This document shows positions 10,623 to 24,500 of a stretch of 64,000 nucleotides of DNA, piece by piece (position 1 is the stretch's first letter; each line of letters opens with the position of its first letter). The notes under the pieces are model-generated. The model was not told where the DNA came from. It made no database searches and saw only the letters and a list, made by a program, of their open reading frames with translations. Source of the stretch: Mixophyes australis (lineage: Eukaryota; Chordata; Amphibia; Anura; Limnodynastidae); assembly GCA_036250195.1 (NCBI GenBank), contig JAVHZZ010000003.1:41823835-41887834 (forward strand). The letters run 5' to 3'. The position numbers and the translations under genes are program-made.

Positions 10623-11210
10623 AAAATATATTTCCTACTTGTTATTTATGTCTTACGGTACAAGTGGTAAACTACACTTTCTTTGGAATATTTTACCCTT
10701 AAAACACACGTGTATGCGGAACCAGTATTTGTGTGAATACAGCCTAAGCATCCACGGGGAACATCCCTGAGACAAGGGGATAGCTAGTTGTTATTAGGCA
10801 GCCTGATAGTTTTACATATACAAGGCACTTTTTATAGAGTTAAGAATACCACATTGTAAATGTATTCTACTTATTGTATGTCCCAGAAATTATAACTGTT
10901 TGTACCAACAATTGTTTTATATTGCAATTTCATTTTAAGTTTCAAATGTATTTATATGTTGATTGTTAAACTGTTGTTTCTGAATTGTAAATTACAAATG
11001 AAATCCATATATAGGTTTTACAATAGTTCATTAAAAAAACATTTTTTGCATTAATTACTCAATAAAAAACTTATTTTGAAAATTATTCATTTGTCAAATT
11101 TGTTAAAAATATTTTTTATTATTCTCTTCACATTGCTGTTCTATTACACAAATTGATTTGAAGAAGTTATAGTTTGTAGACTGTTTACTGTCGTGGATCC
11201 AATGATCAAT
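10623..11210. other. AT-rich spacer between WDR35 and the satellite
   Basis: Very AT-rich sequence with no recognisable gene. It gives way abruptly to the first, divergent satellite unit near 11211, after TGGATCCAATGATCAAT. Confidence 0.6.
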
Positions 11211-14200
11211 GTTGGGGATGGTATACCTGGACAGAAATACCACTATGTGTGAGTGCTGGGGATGGTATACCGGGACAGAGACACCACTATGTGTGAGTGC
11301 TGGGGATGGTATACCAGGACAGAAACACCACAATGTGTGAGTGCTGGGGATGGTATACCGGTACAGAGACACCGGTATGTGTGAGTGCTGGGGATGGTAT
11401 ACCAGGACAGAAACACCACAATGTGTGAGTGCTGGGGATGGTGTACAGGGACAGAAACACCACTATGTGTGAGTGCTGGGGATGGTATACCGGGACAGAG
11501 ACACCACTATGTGTGAGTGCTGGGGATGGTATACCGGGACAGAAACACCACTATGTGTGAGTGCTGGGGATGGTATACCAGGACAGAAACACCACAATGT
11601 GTGAGTGCTGGGGATGGTATAGCGGGACAGAAACACCACAATGTGTGAGTGCTGGGGATGGTATACCGGGACAGAAACACCACTATGTGTGAGTGCTGGG
11701 GATGGTATACCAGGACAGAAACACCGGTATGTGTGAGTGCTGGGGATGGTATAGCGGGACAGAAACACCACTATGTGTGAGTGCTGGGGATGGTATACCG
11801 GGACAGAAACACCACAATGTGTGAGTGCTGGGGATGGTATACTGGGACAGAAACACCACAATGTGTGAGTGCTGGGGATGGTATACCGGGACAGAGACAC
11901 CACTATGTGTGAGTGCTGGGGATGGTATAAAGGGACAGAAACACCACTATGTGTGAGTGCTGGTGATGGTATAGCGGGACAGTAACACCGGTATGTGTGA
12001 GTGCTGGGGATGGTATAGCGGGACAGAAACACCACTATGTGTGAGTGCTGGGGATGGTATACCGGGACAGAAACACCACAATGTGTGAGTGCTGGGGATG
12101 GTATACTGGGACAGAAACACCACAATGTGTGAGTGCTGGGGATGGTATACCGGGACAGAAACACCACAATGTGTGAGTGCTGGGGATGGTATACTGGGAC
12201 AGAAACACCACAATGTGTGAGTGCTGGGGATGGTATACCGGGACAGAAACACCACTATGTGTGAGTGCTGGGGATGGTATAGCGGGACAGAAACACCACT
12301 ATGTGTGAGTGCTGGGGATGGTATAGCGGGACAGAAACACCACAATGTGTGAGTGCTGGGGATGGTATACTGGGACAGAAACACCACAATGTGTGAGTGC
12401 TGGGGATGGTATACCGGGACAGAAACACCACTATGTGTGAGTGCTGGGGATGGTATACCAGGACAGAAACACCGGTATGTGTGAGTGCTGGGGATGGTAT
12501 AGCGGGACAGAAACACCACTATGTGTGAGTGCTGGGGATGGTATACCGGGACAGACACACCACAATGTGTGAGTGCTGGGGATGGTATACTGGGACAGAA
12601 ACACCACAATGTGTGAGTGCTGGGGATGGTATACCGGGACAGAGACACCACTATGTGTGAGTGCTGGGGATGGTATAGCGGGACAGAAACACCACAATGT
12701 GTGAGTGCTGGGGATGGTATACTGGGACAGAAACACCACAATGTGTGAGTGCTGGGGATGGTATACCGGGACAGAAACACCACTATGTGTGAGTGCTGGG
12801 GATGGTATACCAGGACAGAAACACCGGTATGTGTGAGTGCTGGGGATGGTATAGCGGGACAGAAACACCACTATGTGTGAGTGCTGGGGATGGTATACCG
12901 GGACAGACACACCACAATGTGTGAGTGCTGGGGATGGTATACTGGGACAGAAACACCACAATGTGTGAGTGCTGGGGATGGTATACCGGGACAGAGACAC
13001 CACAATGTGTGAGTGCTGGGGATGGTATAGCGGGACAGAAACACCACAACGTGTGAGTGCTGGGGATGGTATACCGGGACAGAAACACCACAACGTGTGA
13101 GTGCTGGGGATGGTATAGCGGGACAGAAACACCACAATGTGTGAGTGCTGGGGATGGTATACCGGGACAGAAACACCACTATGTGTGAGTGCTGGGGATG
13201 GTATAGCGGGACAGAAACACCACAATGTGTGAGTGCTGGGGATGGTATACCGGGACAGAAACACCACAATGTGTGAGTGCTGGGGATGGTATAAAGGGAC
13301 AGAAACACCACTATGTGTGAGTGCTGGTGATGGTATAGCGGGACAGTAACACCGGTATGTGTGAGTGCTGGGGATGGTATAGCGGGACAGAAACACCACT
13401 ATGTGTGAGTGCTGGGGATGGTATACCGGGACAGAAACACCACAATGTGTGAGTGCTGGGGATGGTATACTGGGACAGAAACACCACAATGTGTGAGTGC
13501 TGGGGATGGTATACCGGGACAGAAACACCACAATGTGTGAGTGCTGGGGATGGTATACTGGGACAGAAACACCACAATGTGTGAGTGCTGGGGATGGTAT
13601 ACCGGGACAGAAACACCACTATGTGTGAGTGCTGGGGATGGTATAGCGGGACAGAAACACCACTATGTGTGAGTGCTGGGGATGGTATAGCGGGACAGAA
13701 ACACCACAATGTGTGAGTGCTGGGGATGGTATACTGGGACAGAAACACCACAATGTGTGAGTGCTGGGGATGGTATACCGGGACAGAAACACCACTATGT
13801 GTGAGTGCTGGGGATGGTATACCAGGACAGAAACACCGGTATGTGTGAGTGCTGGGGATGGTATAGCGGGACAGAAACACCACTATGTGTGAGTGCTGGG
13901 GATGGTATACCGGGACAGACACACCACAATGTGTGAGTGCTGGGGATGGTATACTGGGACAGAAACACCACAATGTGTGAGTGCTGGGGATGGTATACCG
14001 GGACAGAGACACCACTATGTGTGAGTGCTGGGGATGGTATACCGGGACAGAGACACCACTATGTGTGAGTGCTGGGGATGGTATAGCGGGACAGAAACAC
14101 CACTATGTGTGAGTGCTGGGGATGGTATACCAGGACAGAAACACCGGTATGTGTGAGTGCTGGGGATGGTATAGCGGGACAGAAACACCACTATGTGTGA

Positions 14201-15510
14201 GTGCTGGGGATGGTATAACGGGACAGAAACACCACAATGTGTGAGTGCTGGGGATGGTATACCGGGACAGAAACACCACAATGTGTGAGTGCTGGGGATG
14301 GTATACCGGGACAGAGACACCACTATGTGTGAGTGCTGGGGATGGTATAGCGGGACAGAAACACCACAATGTGTGAGTGCTGGGGATGGTATACCGGGAC
14401 AGAAACACCACTATGTGTGAGTGCTGGGGATGGTATAGCGGGACAGAAACACCACAATGTGTGAGTGCTGGGGATGGTATACCGGGACAGAAACACCACA
14501 ATGTGTGAGTGCTGGGGATGGTATAAAGGGACAGAAACACCACTATGTGTGAGTGCTGGTGATGGTATAGCGGGACAGAAACACCGGTATGTGTGAGTGC
14601 TGGGGATGGTATAGCGGGACAGAAACACCACTATGTGTGAGTGCTGGGGATGGTATACCGGGACAGAAACACCACAATGTGTGAGTGCTGGGGATGGTAT
14701 ACTGGGACAGAAACACCACAATGTGTGAGTGCTGGGGATGGTATACCGGGACAGAGACACCACTATGTGTGAGTGCTGGGGATGGTATAGCGGGACAGAA
14801 ACACCACTATGTGTGAGTGCTGGGGATGGTATACCGGGACAGAAACACCACTATGTGTGAGTGCTGGGGATGGTATAGCGGGACAGAAACACCACAATGT
14901 GTGAGTGCTGGGGATGGTATACCGGGACAGAAACACCACAATGTGTGAGTGCTGGGGATGGTATAAAGGGACAGAAACACCACTATGTGTGAGTGCTGGT
15001 GATGGTATAGCGGGACAGAAACACCGGTATGTGTGAGTGCTGGGGATGGTATACCGGGACAGAAATACCACTATGTGTGAGTGCTGGGGATGGTATACCG
15101 GGACAGAAACACCACTATGTGTGAGTGCTGGGGATGGTATAAAGGGACAGAAACACCACTATGTGTGAGTGCTGGTGATGGTATACCGGGACAGAAACAC
15201 CACTATGTGTGAGTGCTGGGGATGGTATACCGGGACAGAAACACCACTATGTGTGAGTGCTGGGGATGGTATACCAGGACAGAAACACCACAATGTGTGA
15301 GTGCTGGGGATGGTATAGCGGGACAGAAACACCACAATGTGTGAGTGCTGGGGATGGTATACCGGGACAGAAACACCACTATGTGTGAGTGCTGGGGATG
15401 GTATACCAGGACAGAAACACCGGTATGTGTGAGTGCTGGGGATGGTATACCAGGACAGAAACACCGGTATGTGTGAGTGCTGGGGATGGTATAGCGGGAC
15501 AGAAACACCA

Positions 15511-18500
15511 CTATGTGTGAGTGCTGGGGATGGTATACCGGGACAGAAACACCACAATGTGTGAGTGCTGGGGATGGTATAGCGGGACAGAAACACCACA
15601 ATGTGTGAGTGCTGGGGATGGTATACTGGGACAGAAACACCACAATGTGTGAGTGCTGGGGATGGTATACCGGGACAGAGACACCACTATGTGTGAGTGC
15701 TGGGGATGGTATACCGGGACAGAAACACCACTATGTGTGAGTGCTGGGGATGGTATACTGGGACAGAAACACCACAATGTGTGAGTGCTGGGGATGGTAT
15801 ACCGGGACAGAAACACCACTATGTGTGAGTGTTGGGGATGTTATACAGGCACAGAAACACCACAATGTGTGAGTGCTGGGGATGGTATAACGGGACAGAA
15901 ACACCACTATGTGTGAGTGCTGGGGATGGTATAGCGGGACAGAAACACCACAACGTGTGAGTGCTGGGGATGGTATACCGGGACAGAAACACCACAACGT
16001 GTGAGTGCTGGGGATGGTATAGCGGGACAGAAACACCACAATGTGTGAGTGCTGGGGATGGTATACCGGGACAGAAACACCACAATGTGTGAGTGCTGGG
16101 GATGGTATAGCGGGACAGAAACACCACAATGTGTGAGTGCTGGGGATGGTATACCGGGACAGAAACACCACAATGTGTGAGTGCTGGGGATGGTATACCA
16201 GGACAGAAACACCACTATGTGTGAGTGCTGGGGATGGTATAGCGGGACAGAAACACCACAATGTGTGAGTGCTGGGGATGGTATAAAGGGACAGAAACAC
16301 CACTATGTGTGAGTGCTGGTGATGGTATACCGGGACAGAAACACCACTATGTGTGAGTGCTGGGGATGGTATACCGGGACAGAAACACCACTATGTGTGA
16401 GTGCTGGGGATGGTATACCAGGACAGAAACACCACAATGTGTGAGTGCTGGGGATGGTATAGCGGGACAGAAACACCACAATGTGTGAGTGCTGGGGATG
16501 GTATACCGGGACAGAAACACCACAATGTGTGAGTGCTGGGGATGGTATACCAGGACAGAAACACCGGTATGTGTGAGTGCTGGGGATGGTATAGCGGGAC
16601 AGAAACACCACTATGTGTGAGTGCTGGGGATGGTATACCGGGACAGAAACACCACAATGTGTGAGTGCTGGGGATGGTATACTGGGACAGAAACACCACA
16701 ATGTGTGAGTGCTGGGGATGGTATACCGGGACAGAGACACCACTATGTGTGAGTGCTGGGGATGGTATAGCGGGACAGAAACACCACAATGTGTGAGTGC
16801 TGGGGATGGTATACCGGGACAGAAACACCACTATGTGTGAGTGCTGGGGATGGTATACCAGGACAGAAACACCGGTATGTGTAAGTGCTGGGGATGGTAT
16901 AGCGGGACAGAAACACCACTATGTGTGAGTGCTGGGGATGGTATACCGGGACAGAAACACCACAATGTGTGAGTGCTGGGGATGGTATACTGGGACAGAA
17001 ACACCACAATGTGTGAGTGCTGGGGATGGTATACCGGGACAGAGACACCACTATGTGTGAGTGCTGGGGATGGTATAGCGGGACAGAAACACCACAATGT
17101 GTGAGTGCTGTGGATGGTATACCGGGACAGAAACACCACTATGTGTGAGTGCTGGGGATGGTATACCGGGACAGAAACACCACTATGTGTGAGTGCTGGG
17201 GATGGTATAAAGGGACAGAAACACCACTATGTGTGAGTGCTGGTGATGGTATAGCGGGACAGAAACACCGGTATGTGTGAGTGCTGGGGATGGTATAGCG
17301 GGACAGAAACACCACTATGTGTGAGTGCTGGGGATGGTATACCGGGACAGAAACACCTTAATGTGTGAGTGCTGGGGATGGTATACTGGGACAGAAACAC
17401 CACAATGTGTGAGTGCTGGGGATGGTATACCGGGACAGAAACACCACAATGTGTGAGTGCTGGGGATGGTATACCGGGACAGAAACACCACTATGTGTGA
17501 GTGCTGGGGATGGTATACCGGGACAGAAACACCACTATGTGTGAGTGCTGGGGATGGTATACTGGGACAGAAACACCACAATGTGTGAGTGCTGGGGATG
17601 GTATACCGGGACAGAGACACCACTATGTGTGAGTGCTGGGGATGGTATACCGGGACAGAGACACCACTATGTGTGAGTGCTGGGGATGGTATACCGGGAC
17701 AGAGACACCACTATGTGTGAGTGCTGGGGATGGTATAGCGGGACAGAAACACCACTATGTGTGAGTGCTGGGGATGGTATACCAGGACAGAAACACCGGT
17801 ATGTGTGAGTGCTGGGGATGGTATAGCGGGACAGAAACACCACTATGTGTGAGTGCTGGGGATGGTATACCGGGACAGAAACACCACAATGTGTGAGTGC
17901 TGGGGATGGTATACTGGGACAGAAACACCACAATGTGTGAGTGCTGGGGATGGTATACCGGGACAGAGACACCACTATGTGTGAGTGCTGGGGATGGTAT
18001 AGCGGGACAGAAACACCACAATGTGTGAGTGCTGGGGATGGTATACTGGGACAGAAACACCACAATGTGTGAGTGCTGGGGATGGTATACCGGGACAGAA
18101 ACACCACTATGTGTGAGTGCTGGTGATGGTATAGCGGGACAGAAACACCGGTATGTGTGAGTGCTGGGGATGGTATAGCGGGACAGAAACACCACTATGT
18201 GTGAGTGCTGGGGATGGTATACCGGGACAGAAACACCACAATGTGTGAGTGCTGGGGATGGTATACTGGGACAGAAACACCACAATGTGTGAGTGCTGGG
18301 GATGGTATACCGGGACAGAGACACCACTATGTGTGAGTGCTGGGGATGGTATAGCGGGACAGAAACACCACAATGTGTGAGTGCTGGGGATGGTATACCG
18401 GGACAGAAACACCACTATGTGTGAGTGCTGGGGATGGTATAGCGGGACAGAAACACCACAATGTGTGAGTGGTGGGGATGGTATACCGGGACAGAAACAC

Positions 18501-18547
18501 CACAATGTGTGAGTGCTGGGGATGGTATAAAGGGACAGAAACACCAC
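15511..18547. repeat. Left copy of a 6.3-6.4-kb segmental duplication inside the satellite
   Basis: Rare variants recur in the same order at fixed distances. The unit with GTTGGGGATGTTATACAGGC at 15831 is matched at 22167 (6,336 bp, 144 units). The GAGTGGTGGGG variant at 18471 is matched at 24895 (6,424 bp, 146 units). The two-unit difference implies a gain or loss between the markers after duplication. The exact ends of the duplicated block were not determined, so the limits given are those of the markers and their surroundings. Confidence 0.7.
16550..16857. repeat. Example of the 7-unit (308-bp) higher-order repeat
   Basis: Reading the variable parts in order gives: CCAGGA/CGGTATG, GCGGGA/CTATG, CCGGGA/CAATG, CTGGGA/CAATG, CCGGGA with CAGAGAC/CTATG, GCGGGA/CAATG, CCGGGA/CTATG. 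The series then restarts at 16858, exactly 308 bp on. The same seven-step series with the same spacing appears at 22886-23193, and partial versions recur along the array. Confidence 0.8.
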
Positions 18548-21500
18548 TATGTGTGAGTGCTGGTGATGGTATAGCGGGACAGAAACACCGGTATGTGTGA
18601 GTGCTGGGGATGGTATACCGGGACAGAAATACCACTATGTGTGAGTGCTGGGGATGGTATACCGGGACAGAAACACCACTATGTGTGAGTGCTGGGGATG
18701 GTATAAAGGGACAGAAACACCACTATGTGTGAGTGCTGGTGATGGTATACCGGGACAGAAACACCACTATGTGTGAGTGCTGGGGATGGTATACCGGGAC
18801 AGAAACACCACTATGTGTGAGTGCTGGGGATGGTATACCAGGACAGAAACACCACAATGTGTGAGTGCTGGGGATGGTATAGCGGGACAGAAACACCACA
18901 ATGTGTGAGTGCTGGGGATGGTATACCGGGACAGAAACACCACTATGTGTGAGTGCTGGGGATGGTATACCAGGACAGAAACACCGGTATGTGTGAGTGC
19001 TGGGGATGGTATAGCGGGACAGAAACACCACTATGTGTGAGTGCTGGGGATGGTATACCGGGACAGAAACACCACAATGTGTGAGTGCTGGGGATGGTAT
19101 AGCGGGACAGAAACACCACAATGTGTGAGTGCTGGGGATGGTATACTGGGACAGAAACACCACAATGTGTGAGTGCTGGGGATGGTATACCGGGACAGAG
19201 ACACCACTATGTGTGAGTGCTGGGGATGGTATACCGGGACAGAAACACCACTATGTGTGAGTGCTGGGGATGGTATACCGGGACAGAAACACCACTATGT
19301 GTGAGTGCTGGTGATGGTATAGCGGGACAGAAACACCACAATGTGTGAGTGCTGGTGATGGTATAGCGGGACAGAAACACCACAATGTGTGAGTGCTGGG
19401 GATGGTATAAAGGGACAGAAACACCACTATGTGTGAGTGCTGGTGATGGTATACCGGGACAGAAACACCACTATGTGTGAGTGCTGGGGATGGTATAGCG
19501 GGACAGAAACACCACAATGTGTGAGTGCTGGGGATGGTATACCGGGACAGAAACACCACAATGTGTGAGTGCTGGGGATGGTATACTGGGACAGAAACAC
19601 CACAATGTGTGAGTGCTGGGGATGGTATACTGGGACAGAAACACCACTATGTGTGAGTGCTGGGGATGGTATACCGGGACAGAAACACCACTATGTGTGA
19701 GTGCTGGGGATGGTATACCGGGACAGAAACACCACTATGTGTGAGTGCTGGGGATGGTATACAGGGACAGAAACACCACAATGTGTGAGTGCTGGGGATG
19801 GTATACCGGGACAGAAACACCACAATGTGTGAGTGCTGGGGATGGTATACCGGGACAGAAACACCACAATGTGTGAGTGCTGGGGATGGTATAGCGGGAC
19901 AGAAACACCACTATGTGTGAGTGCTGGGGATGGTATACCGGGACAGAAACACCACTATGTGTGAGTGCTGGGGATGGTATACCAGGACAGAAACACCACA
20001 ATGTGTGAGTGCTGGGGATGGTATACAGGGACAGAAACACCACAATGTGTGAGTGCTGGGGATGGTATACCGGGACAGAAACACCACTATGTGTGAGTGC
20101 TGGGGATGGTATACAGGGACAGAAACACCACTATGTGTGAGTGCTGGGGATGGTATAGCGGGACAGAAACACCACAATGTGTGAGTGCTGGGGATGGTAT
20201 ACCGGGACAGAAACACCACAATGTGTGAGTGCTGGGGATGGTATAGCGGGACAGAAACACCACAATGTGTGAGTGCTGGGGATGGTATACCGGGACAGAA
20301 ACACCACAATGTGTGAGTGCTGGGGATGGTATAGCGGGACAGAAACACCACAATGTGTGAGTGCTGGGGATGGTATACCGGGACAGAAACACCACAATGT
20401 GTGAGTGCTGGGGATGGTATACCGGGACAGAAACACCACAATGTGTGAGTGCTGGGGATGGTATAGCGGGACAGAAACACCACAATGTGTGAGTGCTGGG
20501 GATGGTATACCGGGACAGAAACACCACTATGTGTGAGTGCTGGGGATGGTATACCGGGACAGAAACACCACAATGTGTGAGTGCTGGGGATGGTATACCG
20601 GGACAGAAACACCACAATGTGTGAGTGCTGGGGATGGTATAGCGGGACAGAAACACCACAATGTGTGAGTGCTGGGGATGGTATAAAGGGACAGAAACAC
20701 CACTATGTGTGAGTGCTGGTGATGGTATACCGGGACAGAAACACCACAATGTGTGAGTGCTGGGGATGGTATAGCGGGACAGAAACACCACAATGTGTGA
20801 GTGCTGGGGATGGTATACCGGGACAGAAACACCACTGTGTGTGAGTGCTGGGGATGGTATACCAGGACAGAAACACCGGTATGTGTGAGTGCTGGGGATG
20901 GTATAGCGGGACAGAAACACCACTATGTGTGAGTGCTGGGGATGGTATACCGGGACAGAAACACCACAATGTGTGAGTGCTGGGGATGGTATACTGGGAC
21001 AGAAACACCACAATGTGTGAGTGCTGGGGATGGTATACCGGGACAGAGACACCACTATGTGTGAGTGCTGGGGATGGTATAGCGGGACAGAAACACCACA
21101 ATGTGTGAGTGCTGGGGATGGTATACAGGGACAGAAACACCACTATGTGTGAGTGCTGGGGATGGTATACCAGGACAGAAACACCGGTATGTGTGAGTGC
21201 TGGGGATGGTATAGCAGGACAGAAACACCACTATGTGTGAGTGCTGGGGATGGTATACCGGGACAGAAACACCACAATGTGTGAGTGCTGGGGATGGTAT
21301 ACTGGGACAGAAACACCACAATGTGTGAGTGCTGGGGATGGTATACCGGGACAGAGACACCACTATGTGTGAGTGCTGGGGATGGTATAGCGGGACAGAA
21401 ACACCACAATGTGTGAGTGCTGGGGATGGTATACCGGGACAGAAACACCACTATGTGTGAGTGCTGGGGATGGTATACCGGGACAGAAACACCACAATGT

Positions 21501-24500
21501 GTGAGTGCTGGGGATGGTATAAAGGGACAGAAACACCACTATGTGTGAGTGCTGGTGATGGTATAGCGGGACAGAAACACCGGTATGTGTGAGTGCTGGG
21601 GATGGTATAGCGGGACAGAAACACCACTATGTGTGAGTGCTGGGGATGGTATAGCGGGACAGAAACACCACAATGTGTGAGTGCTGGGGATGGTATACCG
21701 GGACAGAAACACCACTATGTGTGAGTGCTGGGGATGGTATACCAGGACAGAAACACCGGTATGTGTGAGTGCTGGGGATGGTATACCAGGACAGAAACAC
21801 CGGTATGTGTGAGTGCTGGGGATGGTATAGCGGGACAGAAACACCACTATGTGTGAGTGCTGGGGATGGTATACCGGGACAGAAACACCACAATGTGTGA
21901 GTGCTGGGGATGGTATAGCGGGACAGAAACACCACAATGTGTGAGTGCTGGGGATGGTATACTGGGACAGAAACACCACAATGTGTGAGTGCTGGGGATG
22001 GTATACCGGGACAGAGACACCACTATGTGTGAGTGCTGGGGATGGTATACCGGGACAGAAACACCACTATGTGTGAGTGCTGGGGATGGTATACTGGGAC
22101 AGAAACACCACAATGTGTGAGTGCTGGGGATGGTATACCGGGACAGAAACACCACTATGTGTGAGTGTTGGGGATGTTATACAGGCACAGAAACACCACA
22201 ATGTGTGAGTGCTGGGGATGGTATAACGGGACAGAAACACCACTATGTGTGAGTGCTGGGGATGGTATAGCGGGACAGAAACACCACAACGTGTGAGTGC
22301 TGGGGATGGTATACCGGGACAGAAACACCACAACGTGTGAGTGCTGGGGATGGTATAGCGGGACAGAAACACCACAATGTGTGAGTGCTGGGGATGGTAT
22401 ACCGGGACAGAAACACCACAATGTGTGAGTGCTGGGGATGGTATAGCGGGACAGAAACACCACAATGTGTGAGTGCTGGGGATGGTATAGCGGGACAGAA
22501 ACACCACAATGTGTGAGTGCTGGGGATGGTATACCGGGACAGAAACACCACAATGTGTGAGTGCTGGGGATGGTATAGCGGGACAGAAACACCACAATGT
22601 GTGAGTGCTGGGGATGGTATAAAGGGACAGAAACACCACTATGTGTGAATGCTGGTGATGGTATACCGGGACAGAAACACCACTATGTGTGAGTGCTGGG
22701 GATGGTATACCGGGACAGAAACACCACTATGTGTGAGTGCTGGGGATGGTATACCAGGACAGAAACACCACAATGTGTGAGTGCTGGGGATGGTATAGCG
22801 GGACAGAAACACCACAATGTGTGAGTGCTGGGGATGGTATACCGGGACAGAAACACCACTGTGTGTGAGTGCTGGGGATGGTATACCAGGACAGAAACAC
22901 CGGTATGTGTGAGTGCTGGGGATGGTATAGCGGGACAGAAACACCACTATGTGTGAGTGCTGGGGATGGTATACCGGGACAGAAACACCACAATGTGTGA
23001 GTGCTGGGGATGGTATACTGGGACAGAAACACCACAATGTGTGAGTGCTGGGGATGGTATACCGGGACAGAGACACCACTATGTGTGAGTGCTGGGGATG
23101 GTATAGCGGGACAGAAACACCACAATGTGTGAGTGCTGGGGATGGTATACCGGGACAGAAACACCACTATGTGTGAGTGCTGGGGATGGTATACCAGGAC
23201 AGAAACACCGGTATGTGTGAGTGCTGGGGATGGTATAGCGGGACAGAAACACCACTATGTGTGAGTGCTGGGGATGGTATACCGGGACAGAAACACCACA
23301 ATGTGTGAGTGCTGGGGATGGTATACTGGGACAGAAACACCACAATGTGTGAGTGCTGGGGATGGTATACCGGGACAGAGACACCACTATGTGTGAGTGC
23401 TGGGGATGGTATAGCGGGACAGAAACACCACAATGTGTGAGTGCTGTGGATGGTATACCGGGACAGAAACACCACTATGTGTGAGTGCTGGGGATGGTAT
23501 ACCGGGACAGAAACACCACAATGTGTGAGTGCTGGGGATGGTATAAAGGGACAGAAACACCACTATGTGTGAGTGCTGGTGATGGTATAGCGGGACAGAA
23601 ACACCGGTATGTGTGAGTGCTGGGGATGGTATAGCGGGACAGAAACACCACAATGTGTGAGTGCTGGGGATGGTATACCGGGACAGAAACACCACAATGT
23701 GTGAGTGCTGGGGATGGTATACCGGGACAGAAACACCACAATGTGTGAGTGCTGGGGATGGTATACCGGGACAGAAACACCACAATGTGTGAGTGCTGGG
23801 GATGGTATACCGGGACAGAAACACCACAATGTGTGAGTGCTGGGGATGGTATACCGGGACAGAAACACCACTATGTGTGAGTGCTGGGGATGGTATACCG
23901 GGACAGAAACACCGGTATGTGTGAGTGCTTGGGATGGTATAGCGGGACAGAAACACCACTATGTGTGAGTGCTGGGGATGGTATACCGGGACAGAAACAC
24001 CACAATGTGTGAGTGCTGGGGATGGTATACTGGGACAGAAACACCACAATGTGTGAGTGCTGGGGATGGTATACCGGGACAGAGACACCACTATGTGTGA
24101 GTGCTGGGGATGGTATACCGGGACAGAGACACCACTATGTGTGAGTGCTGGGGATGGTATAGCGGGACAGAAACACCACTATGTGTGAGTGCTGGGGATG
24201 GTATACCAGGACAGAAACACCGGTATGTGTGAGTGCTGGGGATGGTATAGCGGGACAGAAACACCACTATGTGTGAGTGCTGGGGATGGTATACCGGGAC
24301 AGAAACACCACAATGTGTGAGTGCTGGGGATGGTATACTGGGACAGAAACACCACAATGTGTGAGTGCTGGGGATGGTATACCGGGACAGAGACACCACT
24401 ATGTGTGAGTGCTGGGGATGGTATAGCGGGACAGAAACACCACAATGTGTGAGTGCTGGGGATGGTATACTGGGACAGAAACACCACAATGTGTGAGTGC

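Noticed and set aside
11511..11554. CENP-B box in the satellite unit
   Set aside because: The CGGGA part fits, but the required TTCG and the central A are not at the proper spacing in any common variant.
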